DNA of 64,000 bases, from contig OY751485.1 in the NCBI GenBank assembly GCA_963565915.1, positions 2,914,001-2,978,000 on the forward strand, in the 5' to 3' direction. The first letter of the stretch is position 1, and each line of letters starts with the position of its first letter. Under the pieces are notes generated by a model, which saw only the letters and a list, made by a program, of their open reading frames with translations, was not told the origin of the DNA and made no database searches. The DNA comes from Entoloma clypeatum (taxonomy: Eukaryota > Basidiomycota > Agaricomycetes > Agaricales > Entolomataceae). Positions 54,213 through 64,000 of the stretch are shown one piece after another. The translations under genes were made by a program, and so were the position numbers.

Positions 54213-55101
54213 GCAGGGCTTCTTTCTCTTTTACCACCACCATCTGACCATGGGAAAACCCCATTCCTGCTCAAGGTCGTGCATACCCTACCGAACAACT
54301 CAACACTAATCGACATCGCCTTCCATTGGGCCCTCATTTCAGCTCAGGTCACCATCCCTTCCTACTTTCCACTGACACTCTTTCTTTATCGGCGCAGATC
54401 ACGACCTAGGCACGGCCGGCCACCTTTCAGCACATACTGGTGCTCGTTTCAAGTTCTTTGATGATCTACGATGGACTCTCCTCAGGCTAGGTTGAGCAGG
54501 TGCGAGGTTGTAGCTGTCCTCTGCTTTGCGCAGAGCCACTTCAGTGGTGCAGTATCCAGGACTAAACTGGTAGGGGTGATGGGGAGACTATGTCGACAAG
54601 GGCCGGCTGCTGCTAGCTGGCTTACCCATGTCTCAATGCCAGGAATCCCCTGAAGAAGGACTACACCTGACATTGTGTAACAATGCTTTGCACAACAATG
54701 CCTAGAAGCGGTGGGCAAGATGAAGTTTAGGATCTAGAGTGGGGAGTGAGGGTTAGAGATATGATGTGATACTCTTGGACACTTCTCTATCAGGATTGCG
54801 GGTTTTGTACTGGTTTCCAGTGCATTGATGATTCAGCGTCAGGCTTGCCTGAGGTGCAGAGAAGTGCGATATGGGAGGTTAGGGTTACCTACTGCGTTGG
54901 GAGAAGGATCACTCCTTTGATTGACCAAGACTCCTGGGGCGCCGGGAGGGCGGCAGGGAGGTTTGTATACTGGCATCCCCACCCATGTCATATACTGATG
55001 GCTAGTATTTTACCGCTTTCTTGTAGTAGGTACTCTTTGGTGCCCGCAGACTGCGATCGGGCGCCGCGTATTATAATTGAGGTTTAAAAAAAAAAAAGAA
55101 A
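54213..55101 (+). mobile_element. Short polyA element (element 5) with LINE-type 3' tail
   Basis: About 0.9 kb flanked by AACAGCATCACATG at 54199-54212 and 55102-55115 (perfect 14-bp duplication). The end has a variant of the shared tail (ACTGCGATCGGGCGCCGCG, then TATAATTGAGGTT) and an A-rich run. I see only short ORFs and no enzyme domain. The 5' part keeps an ACCACCACCATC block. Another non-autonomous passenger of the LINE. Confidence 0.78.
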
Positions 55102-55397
55102 AACAGCATCACATGATCCAAGCGTGATTTTGCATGACATTTTGCCCACCACTCTATTTCGCCTCCATTTCGCAGTTTTCAAAAAATCGGAGACTAGAGT
55201 TCTCTGCAGTAAAGGAATACCAAGAGAACTCTAGTCTTCAATTTTCCAATCTTTGTCGTAGAAAGATGAAATAGACAAAATAATGTTCTATATGTTGTGT
55301 TAAATGAATTCATTTGTGCCATCAAAACCGACAATCCTGCCCAGCGTCACAGAAGAGTAACAACACGTGATGCCGTTGGTTGTGCATGTTCCCTATC
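55102..55397 (+). mobile_element. Body and right terminal repeat of the split MITE-like transposon
   Basis: The right inverted repeat is 55364-55397; its reverse complement matches the rejoined left repeat (21549-21568 plus 55102-55115) at 32 of 34 positions. Removing the nest gives an element of about 316 bp without coding capacity. If the ends are taken at GGGAAC/GTTCCC, both flanks show TA, compatible with a Tc1/mariner-like target; the family is not certain. An internal short inverted repeat (ACTAGAGTTCTC / GAGAACTCTAGT, about 55193-55238) adds a hairpin. Confidence 0.75.
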
Positions 55398-55433
55398 TTA
55401 GTTGAAAAGCGGGTCACTTGTCCATCTTCTCCC

Positions 55434-58400
55434 ATGGATCAAGGCAGGAAACCCTCTCCGACTCCTCACCCAAGACAGCGACAGGTAGACCGGGCCTGCG
55501 ATGCTTGTCGTCGTCGTAAGACAAAGTGCGATGGTCCACGCATGCCAGAATACCTCTGTTCGAACTGTCGCCAAACACAAAAGCCTTGTACATACCTGCG
55601 CGTCGGCTTTCTCACCGCGATTATATCGTATTGATGCCCTCTTCTATCAGTGAAGTCTCGAAACCAAGAGGGCCTCCGAAAGCGTAATCTGATACTTCCT
55701 TTTATGACTTGTCTTGACCCCCCGTTTAGATATGTTATGGGATTGGAAAACAGGATGTGCAAGCTCGAGGCTCTGCTTAAACAGGTACCAAACGACATCT
55801 GACTTGCCCTCCCCAATTCAGTTAATTTCCCTCGCTTTGCAGCTGCGACCTGAACATGATTTTACCTCTGAATTAGGTCCTCCGATTATCCCCGGGTCAT
55901 GGAATCGGTCGGGAACGTCGACCAGCGAGAGGTCGTCTTTGCCCAACCCCGGAACTTCTCTTATGTCGCATCCTTCTCAGCCAGATCGAGGAATGTCTCT
56001 TATCGAACCAATCATCCACCCAAACTACAAACATGAGGAGCACAGTACCGAACCCGACTCCGATAACGAGTCAAATCTTTCTGATGCAGCCTCAGAATCA
56101 GATCTTGTCGAAAGCATGAGCGGACTTGTGCAAAAGCTAACAATACGTAACCATGAGACGGATTCAGAAAATGTCAATGCTCGATTTCATGGAAAAAGCA
56201 GCCCTATTGGACTTGTTGATGCAACTCGAAAGTTCAAATTGATGCATCGAGCGAGGAATTCGAAAGATAACACATCTCCACAAGAGGAAGTCCCAAATAA
56301 TCTCGCTGAGGTTCAGCCGACAGGAGCCCCAACCCGACGAATACAATTCTGGCTTCCTCCACAAGTGACTACATGAGTTTTCCTAACGCTTACCTGCACT
56401 GATTTCACTCCAGTGGGAACGTTCTTGGGAAGGCGTCTACCTTGATTCGCGAGAATCGTTGTCATTATTACTCGCTGAATTTCCGCCTCAAGACCTCTCC
56501 CTCGATCTCATAGGTCTTTACTTTCTTCACGTCAATATTCAGTTTCCTCTCTTGCATCGCCCCACTTTCTATCGACAATGGAAAGAGAAGTTGCACCATA
56601 CTGATATTTGGTTCGCTTGTCTTTGTATATCTTTATTCGCAGTCGCTAGTCGCTGGTCAGATGATCCACGTATGACGAAGAAAGGCACAGGGACGACTGC
56701 TGGCGAGGTGGACTGGGGTGTTTCAGGATGGAATTATGCCGATACAGCACTGAGTTAGTTCGAAACTGCCTCTGTTATTCGCCATGATCATTGACCCCTG
56801 TCCAACGCAGCTATACATCGTGATCGTCGAAGTCTTTTCTGCTCTGCATCATTATTCGAGATCCAAAGCTTTTGTGTGAGTTACAGGTTCTCCGAGAGCA
56901 GAAATCGCTTAGAAGATATGCAGATGATTGGAATGTTTCTCAGAGGAACGACTAGTTACCCAACTGGATGGATTCTAGACGGTATTGGCATAAGGAAAGC
57001 TCAAGATATAGGTGCACATCGCCGGAAAGTGTATCGCAATGAGCCTTCCGTCGAAGATGAACTCTGGAAAAGAGCTTTCTGGTGCTTTGTTGTGCTGGAA
57101 AGCCTGGGGGCCGCAGTCCTCGGGAGAACATCTTGTGTGGACAGGGAGTAGTGAGGAATTTTTTTTTACGAACGACGTTGATCAGAGCTCATGGTGTGAA
57201 TTTAGTTTTGACATAGATTTGCCAGTGGAGGTTGACGATGAATATTGGGAACCCGATGATCCTTCTATGGCTTTTGAACAGCCGATTGGAAGACCTGCTC
57301 AGGTTTCTGCGTTCAACCAGTTGATCAAGCTTTCGCAAATCACAGCGTCTGTGTTGAAGTCGCTGGTACGGCCCTTTATTTACCACTTTTACTTCTTTGC
57401 AGTTAACAGAATTGAAGTACGCCGTCGACAAAACGAAAGCCTTCCCTGGGTTGACTCATCCCGAAAGCAGCATGGAACGGCTGAAAACAGCGCTGTCGCA
57501 ATGGGTGAAAAGACTACCAAAACATTGTTCGTACACAAGTCTACCTATTCTTGTGCCGCAAGGCCCCTAAAATACTTCACCAGTGGTATGGTCAAGCAAA
57601 ACAGCTGACTCACCCTTTGCCTCTCAGGCTACATTGCTACACCTGACATATCACTTTATACGAATGCTTATCTGTCGACCCTTCATATCTCTGCCTTCAT
57701 CAAATGCTCTACATCAGGCACCTGGGTCACCTTTTACTGCCATGGATATATGTGTCGAATCCGCCAGGTCGTATGCTCGCATTGCTGAAGTGCAAATACA
57801 GTGCGGTCTTCCAGAAGTGCCCTTTGTGATGCATGCCGCCCAGTTAGGTGTCGGTGTACTTTTGATTAATGTTTGGAATTTGAAGAGGCAGGAAAAGTTG
57901 ATGCATAGGCAAGGCTTGGAGGATGTTAAACCATCGATTCAGCGGACCCAACCTTTGCTGGAAGATATCAATTTTCTCATTCACATCCTGGAGTTGGGTG
58001 AAACTCGATGGCATTTCGTTTCGCCTATATTGTGAGTCAACCAGGAAAGGAGCCTTGTTTTTCTGAAACCGATGTGCTCTTGCAGAAGCGAATTACGACA
58101 ATCCCTACCATGGGGGAGTACTGGACATGATTTCTGTGGATTCCGGCCAGGTTTGGAGAACCCTCTTCCAGTTTACGCGACAAATATGTCGCAACCTTCG
58201 TCACCTAAACCACCACCTCTCCTGCATACTCCTCTTCCTTGGCAATGGCATACGCCTTGTGACAGCTTACCGTCGCCACCTCCCCATGCGCAGTATCCTG
58301 ACCCCAAGCAAGCCTTTCAAGGAGCGCTCATTTCCCATTCATCTCGTAATGAGCAATCTTGGGGTTCTACATCAGATTCCCAAGCGCGGCCACCTTTCTC

Positions 58401-58743
58401 ACATGCCATGAGGCATGGAAATATGGCGCCCCACCCAGTCTCCGATAGTCCTGCATCTGCTCCTCCGGACCCTTTGATGGCCAGCACTGTTTTCATGGGA
58501 AACTCGATGCGTCCGCTATCCTCCAATATGAATCTCGCGAATGTGGAGGCGGGTTATCGTCGGGGCCAAGATACCCACGTTCGAAGGCCCTCCGTAGAGC
58601 ATATAGAGATCACACAAAGCAGGTCTGACACGAGTTTTGATCATTCTGAGGGCTTCCAGAGATATCATCACTTCGGTCGTTCAGCCGCCTCCATTTATCC
58701 TCGTCACGTCCATCGAAATCCCAACACAGGGCATTATAGGTGA
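55434..58743 (+). CDS. Zn2Cys6 fungal-specific transcription factor
   Basis: ATG 55434 opens MDQGRKPSP. The cluster is C-x2-C-x6-C-x9-C-x2-C-x6-C ([11 protein letters not shown] ... [11 protein letters not shown]). A linker coiled coil ([18 protein letters not shown]) and an acidic Ser-rich region follow. Then the fungal-specific TF domain in several exons: [93 protein letters not shown] and [12 protein letters not shown]. The C-terminus is Pro-rich and ends PNTGHYR. Exon edges near 55600-55670 are uncertain. It should bind CGG-type sites in the nucleus; targets unknown. The transposon's right repeat ends about 36 bp before the ATG. Confidence 0.87.
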
Positions 58744-58911
58744 GTCTATCTTTCCTATGTTGGGGAAACCATAGGATGTGCTTAAAGTTGATCCAGGTGG
58801 AACGACACAGGTACACATTTACATCCTTCCATGGAATTTCTATAGCGACCAGCACAATATTGGCAAGTCGTTCTCTGTTACACAACCGAGTTTTGCAAAG
58901 CACGTAATTAA

Positions 58912-59910
58912 TCAGACAACTGCAAACATAAGGGCTTAGCAACAAATATAATAAGCGAAAAGGAGTAGACTCACGAAGAACTGCATTAATACAGCCGTCG
59001 TTTTCTGGATTATTGGTGATCTGAGCGTATTTTCCAAAGACAACTTTTCCGCCAGTCGTGACCATCCCTAACTCTGAAACATTCACTTCTATTACTGTAC
59101 CCTTCGTCATAACGCCAAGTTGTGTATACATCGGCGACTGGGGGTTTTTCTTAACGCCCAATATCTGGAGTTGAAAAGTGGCCTTGAGGTCGGCTGGGCA
59201 AAAAAAAGGTAAGATTACGAGATGGGACAGATCGAGAAGACGTACGATGGGTCACGTTTGCTTTTTTGTAGCGGAGAGCCATTGGTCGGATAAACCGCTC
59301 CATCTTGACGGGTTTTCTCGTGAAGCCCTCGCCTACGAATGTGGCTTTGGTGACCATACGTTTCCAGGCCTTGCTTTTGCTCTTTCCTGTCTTGATGACC
59401 TTGAACATCTCGTCTTCCGCGATACCGCGAACCTTGGGAAGTGGAACAGCATATTTGGCTGCCTTGTCCTTTCGCTTCTGCTTTATCGCGCTAGAAAGCG
59501 CCTTGGCATCTTTCTGACCCTCGCGGTCAAGAAGGTAGGTTGGCAAGGCGCCGTCTGGGACGGTAGAGGAGTCGGCCTGTTTGACATTGCGCTCGTCGTG
59601 TGCCTTGAGCGTTTTCTTGAGCTGCACCTTTTCGGCATGACGTTTTGCATGAAGTAGTTTAGCTTTGATACCAAACGCTTTTTGGGCAAAAGCAGAAGAT
59701 GTGTGGGCGGAGCGTGCTTCGCGCTTGCGCCTAGATGGTGGGTGAGGATGGTCTAGGAGATGAGGATGAGGAGAACGGCGGGGTAACGGACTTGCGTTCA
59801 AAATGATCTAAGCGGCGACCGTGACGTTTGATGTGTTCCTCGATGTATTCGTTTTGAGGCTATGGTGGTGATGAGAGGCGGAGAAGGGACGATGGGGGAG
59901 GACGTACCAT
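58912..59910 (-). CDS. NSA2: NSA2, 60S ribosome biogenesis factor
   Basis: The first coding exon is only the ATG (59910-59908). Intron 1 then gives [20 protein letters not shown], and a second intron restores [12 protein letters not shown]. The rest matches NSA2/eS8-family proteins: [80 protein letters not shown], then [16 protein letters not shown] and [13 protein letters not shown] last exon adds only LLV before TGA at 58912-58914. Nsa2 joins the pre-60S particle and is needed for 27SB rRNA processing. An ATG-only first exon is easily missed by gene finders. Divergent from YIP1 with 62 bp between starts. Confidence 0.93.
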
Positions 59911-59972
59911 GACAAGGAGGACTCGGAATTGTCAGTGTCACGTGGCGAGTCATCGTGCAGTCGTCGTCGTCG

Positions 59973-60891
59973 ATGTGGCAGGAGTCGAGCCATCCGTACC
60001 AATCCTCGTCCCAGAACGCGTATTATGCTCAGCAAGATACTCTCCAGTTCTATGCACCCTCCCCAGACCCCAACACCTTTTACCCCGGCTCGCGTCCCAG
60101 CCTCGATGGTACCCTCGCCCCTCAAGGTTCCATCACCCAACATCAAGCATATGGTGGCAACATACAGTCAGCAGGTGGGTGGTGGACAGCGTTCGGTACG
60201 GGCGGTTTCGAAGGGGAGCCCCCGCTGCTTGAAGGTGCGAAGCTATCTCCCTACTCACTCCCTCTCTGACCCATCCCAATAGAGCTCGGAATCAATTTCC
60301 TGCATATACGCGCAAAATCTCTCACCGTCCTCAATCCCCTCCAGGGCGTCGACGCACGCATAATGGATGATGCTGACATGGCTGGTCCCATCATTTTCCT
60401 TTTCTGCTTCGGAATATGTCTCTTGTTGGTGAGTCGACCCTCAATGTCGCGTCCGGTCCCATCCCCATACCGTTCCGCAGTCGGGTAAACCTAACTTTGG
60501 TTACATCTATGGCGTTGGCCTTTTCGGCTCTGTGTCCATCTACACCCTCCTGAATCTGATGTCCGAGAGAGGCATTGATGCGTACCGTGTTGTATCTGTC
60601 TTAGGCTATTGCCTGTTGCCCATGGTTGGAGTCAGTGCTATTAGCGTCATGATGGTTCTAGAGTAAGTCCCGTCCTATATTCCCTTTCCAGTTGATCTCC
60701 ATCTCCAGATCAGCGGCACATTTGGTTACCTTCTCTCCGTCCTTTCCATCCTCTGGTGCACATATTCAGCATCTGGAATTTTTGTCGCGGTCCTCGCGAT
60801 GTCAGACCAACGGCTGCTTGTTGCCTATCCCGTGGGACTCTTATACGGATGTTTCGCTTTACTCAGTGTTTTCAATGTTGCGGGGGATTGA
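59973..60891 (+). CDS. YIP1: YIP1/YIPF5-type Golgi membrane protein
   Basis: ATG 59973 opens MWQESSHPYQSSSQNAYYAQ, a Gln/Ser/Pro-rich cytosolic tail. An intron at about 60235-60283 joins LLE to ELGINFLHIRAKSLTVLNPL. Transmembrane segments follow: GPIIFLFCFGICLLLSGK, FGYIYGVGLFGSVSIYTLLN, YRVVSVLGYCLLPMVGVSAI, GTFGYLLSVLSILWCTYSAS and LVAYPVGLLYGCFALLSVFN, with a stop at 60889-60891. These are Yip1-domain landmarks. Yip1 binds Rab GTPases (Ypt1/Ypt31) and works in ER-Golgi vesicle traffic. Confidence 0.9.
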
Positions 60892-61078
60892 TGGGTTTTT
60901 GGGCATTCGATACATTTCACTATTGTCTTTCCATAAGATCTGATTAATAAGAACCCATCCTCGCATTACCGAAGGCATGAGCGTTATGTATAATAAGTGT
61001 CAAGTACATGACCAGTTCTACTTAGAAGGTGGGGAGGTTCACAGCGAAACATATAGCCAATAAAATAAAACCCATGCC

Positions 61079-64000
61079 CTATTTCTTCAATTGTCGGCTA
61101 TATAGTTTAAGGAGGACCTCCATGATCTCTTCCAGTGGTGCCGTGGCATATTCATGCACATATTGCGGGAGAGAATCCTCCAGATTGAACCCAGCTTTTT
61201 TCATAAAGAAAGGATGCATCACATCAGGTGTAGCCTCGCCCAGCTGTCGCATCCTTAATCGTTCGATGTGACGATTGCGGGGTTGATATATTATATGTGA
61301 GCGTTGGACAAACTTGACCTCTGGGGCTTCCAGAGATGGGAATGTATGTGCACAAGGTGATGCAGAAGGAAGCATTGAGCTAGTCGCCGAAAGCATCCCA
61401 GGCGGCCCAGGGACTGACGATTTTAACGCCGTGGTGGGAGAGAACGGGGAGAAGGGTTCCACGACGGGGGTAGGCAGCGTCGACGACCGTGGCCCGACAA
61501 GACTTAATGGCTCTGGTAATTTCTTTCGAGCGGCCCCTCCGTTCGAGGATCCGATGTTCATGAGTGTTCGCCGATCTGTCGTTGCCTTGACCTGGTCCAT
61601 TTCTCGCGTCAGGTTCTTCCGAAGAATAGTCAGCCACGAATAGAGCGCAACGTTCAAAGTTATATATATGTCTTTGAGCTCCCGGTTTCCTTCCTGGCGG
61701 ACGAATTCGCTATCAAAGTCATAGAGAAGAGTGATAACTTGATCATTAGCCATCTCTTCGGTGACCATATGCATAGACATAGAAGGCAGCCCCACGATGA
61801 TTGCTTCGGAAGAGTTGTCCAGCAACGAAGCTAACCCATTTCGCCCGTCGGTAAGGTCAGGCTTTTGCGGGTGCCCGAGACCAGTGAATTTGGAGATTGT
61901 CATAGAAGAGAAGGAAAGGAGAAGATCTCGCTTTGCCAGTGGAGGTTCTGACTCCGAAAAACGAGTCAAGCGAGCTTGCACTTCTCTACCAATAAACTGT
62001 GCGATCTCAAAATCGTCCATGGTTCGGGGAAACACGATCAATCGAAGGAAGTCTAGCCGAAGACTCATATGCTGCATGATGACGTAGGATAATTCGAACT
62101 CTGCCTCTTTGAAACGCCTGCGCGCCGAACTCAGCATAGCCTCTGCAACGGCAGAAAGCGGATTGTCCGGTTTGGGTGTGTGCGATATCCTGAAAGTCTT
62201 GGATTCCCGACTTGCGCCCTGACGCTGAATATCCAAATTGGATTGAAACTTATTCACATATGCAAGTAGTTTGGGGATGGTTCCGACAGTGGCCACGGCG
62301 ATGATCTCAGAGCCGGTTACGTTGAAGGATAGTTGAAGTGATCTTTCTTCCGCATCTGCATGAAGCGGCGCCATAGACCAATCATCAAACACTTTGACCT
62401 CTAAAGGTGCGGCACTGGAAGAACATATTGTCAATGAACAGATCTAACAGCCGCAGCCTGTATGTATGACTGACCGATAGTGAAGTAATTTCTGATGATC
62501 TGACTCCAGCGAGATAATTAAGGGTCCACTGGTCAAGTGCAACTCCATCATCGTCCGACCTCTCTCGGTGGCATCGCTCGGAGTACTTTCTGCATTGCGA
62601 ACCGTCTGGAAGACGCAATTGGGAACATGAGCATGACCAGCAATGTTGCCTTTGGCAAAGATGGTAAGATCAGTGACGAAGACAGACACTTCGTTCCGAA
62701 CTCCAGTCAGTTTTGTGCGCACAAGGGCGTCGTGAAGGTCAAGTGTCACAGAACAGATGGATTGTCCTAGGTCGACCTCTAAAGTGACATGTCGGATCCG
62801 AACAATGATAGCAGTGTCCAGTATTTCTTTTCGAGGTCGTAGCTGCAAAGCCGTGTTCGTTGGTACTTTAGGCGCTATCTTGACCGCAACAGCAGGCTGA
62901 CTGTTGATCATTGGAATGCGGTCCAGCCAAACGGCTTTGAAGCAGAGAATGTCTTGTAAACGAGAAAATCGTACGACTCCAAGAATCTCAGTGTCTAAAA
63001 TCACTGAGATAGAGCTGAGGGACAGGTCTTGATCAGAGTCAACCTTGGCAAATGTGACAGAAAAAGCAAGGTTGCGGGCGTCCAGCTTGGCGCAATCCTC
63101 ACTCAGGAAACCATGTTTAAGACCAAGTGTCAGGCCACCAACGTTGCCAGTGAATGTCACTTTTCGAGCGCCAGGGGAAATATTGACAACGAAACCTCCG
63201 CTATTCCAATGTAACCCTGCAATGACATTGACGTCGGGTTTACAAGTCAATTCAAGCTTCGACTGGTCGATGCGAAGGCTAAAGCTGATGCGCAGGCTTG
63301 AAACAGCTGATTCGATATGTTCGTGTTCCATGGGAATTGTTGGAAGTTCGGATGGAGAACTCAAGCTAGGACGGGAGGTATCGTTCAAGCTAATCTTGTG
63401 GAGGCGTCTGTCCACGTGACTGACGAGTTCAGTTAGAAAGGGCAACAAGCTGGGTCTGAGCGCATTCTGGCTGGAGTGCACAGTGGCTTTGAACATGAGA
63501 GTAGATGGCTCTAAATGGGACGTGGCGAGTGGTTGAGACGCAGGCGCAGCTCGGTACTCTGCCCAAACAGACACAATAGGAAGGTTGAAGACCTCGACGC
63601 CCAATTCCATGACCTGCTCATCAGATGGCTCTTGGTGATGGTGCACATATCTGCTTCGATAGAGGTTTGACGCTGAGCCGCTGTAGACGCGCACTTTGCC
63701 ACTCAAAAAAACCAAGGAACAGAAGACGTTGGAGGCAGGGAGTGATGTATAATGGCTTTCGGAATCGAATTCCTTCTCTTTCTCGGGGCGAATTGCATTC
63801 ACCTGACTGGATGGAGTACGAGGGATGGTCGTAGACAACTTCTCCATTCGGTCTTTTCCTCGTTGATATACATCGATCAGAGAGAAGACGTAGGATGGGA
63901 TGTTCGAGTCAAGGTCAAGAATAAATCCGCTGACATTGGCGCCTATCCAGATATGGCGAAAGGATGCTGTGCGTTTGGAGCGGAGCTGGGCTGCCATCTC
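61079..64000 (-). CDS. CSF1: CSF1/BLTP1-like bridge lipid-transfer protein, C-terminal part (5' end outside window)
   Basis: Two long minus-strand exons: from beyond 64000 down to about 62475, and about 62413 down to 61079. They are joined as LLHYR-AAPLEVKVFDDWS across an intron of about 60 bp. The last 70 residues (RNRHIERLRMRQLGEATPDV, MHPFFMKKAGFNLEDSLPQY, EEIMEVLLKLYSRQLKK) resemble the conserved end of Csf1/FSA-C proteins. The upstream part is beta-rich without catalytic motifs (DLDLGQSICSVTLDLHDALV-like blocks), as expected for a rod-shaped lipid channel. Full proteins are near 3000 aa, so only about a third is here. Csf1 moves phospholipid at ER contact sites and supports GPI-anchor synthesis. 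The family assignment is from memory of the tail. Confidence 0.72.

Noticed and set aside
55434..55634. Host Zn2Cys6 factor as a relative or source of the Gypsy antisense cluster
   Set aside because: It has the usual RRRKTKC basic loop and a fungal-specific TF domain. The Gypsy proteins have an N-terminal coiled coil, a different loop and an intron inside the cluster. No close relation is visible beyond the fold consensus.

Overview
The window is nuclear DNA of a filamentous fungus, most likely an Agaricomycete (mushroom-forming basidiomycete). The evidence is genes broken by many 45-60 bp GT-AG introns, very tight gene spacing, a spliced tRNA-Ser, Zn2Cys6 regulators, and chromodomain Gypsy, Copia and polyA LINE retroelements.

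Left gene block (1-20.0 kb). In order: an AIM41/YqeY-type mitochondrial protein (+); the ER ubiquitin ligase HRD1 (-); a membrane-anchored amidohydrolase (+); the Rdh54/RAD54B recombination translocase (-); a GEN1/Yen1-type XPG-family nuclease (+); the mitochondrial tRNA t6A enzyme QRI7 (-); an HbrB/Bit61 TORC2 subunit (+); dynactin subunit 2 (-); and an intron-containing tRNA-Ser(GCT) (-). Strands alternate gene by gene, so the block is a run of convergent and divergent pairs with very short intergenic spaces. From 20.0 to 21.5 kb little is recognisable; one weak small spliced gene is possible.

Retroelement nest (21.55-55.40 kb). The whole stretch sits inside one small inverted-repeat transposon of about 316 bp. 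Its left terminal repeat was split by insertions and its right repeat is intact at 55364-55397. From left to right the nest holds a 5'-truncated LINE; a non-autonomous half-LINE carrying a small antisense retro-insert; a long LINE split by Gypsy-1, which is itself split by a young intact Copia element; Gypsy-2 on the minus strand; another LINE 3' fragment; a tRNA-related scrap; a second half-LINE; and a short polyA element. At least three polyA tails end on the same short word, ATGCACAACC, in the inverted repeat.

Most notable observation: both Gypsy elements carry, antisense to pol and between the chromodomain and the 3' LTR, a two-exon gene. It encodes a coiled-coil protein with a Gal4-like Zn2Cys6 cluster. 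The 48-nt intron has the same position and phase in both. The same elements are saturated with the strand-biased word TCCGA (TCGGA on the other strand), which contains the CGG triplet bound by this class of zinc cluster.

Right gene block (55.4-64 kb). In order: a Zn2Cys6/fungal-specific transcription factor (+) whose ATG lies about 36 bp from the transposon end; the 60S assembly factor NSA2 (-); the Golgi protein YIP1 (+), divergent from NSA2 by 62 bp; and the 3' part of a CSF1/BLTP1-like lipid-transfer protein gene (-) that runs off the window.
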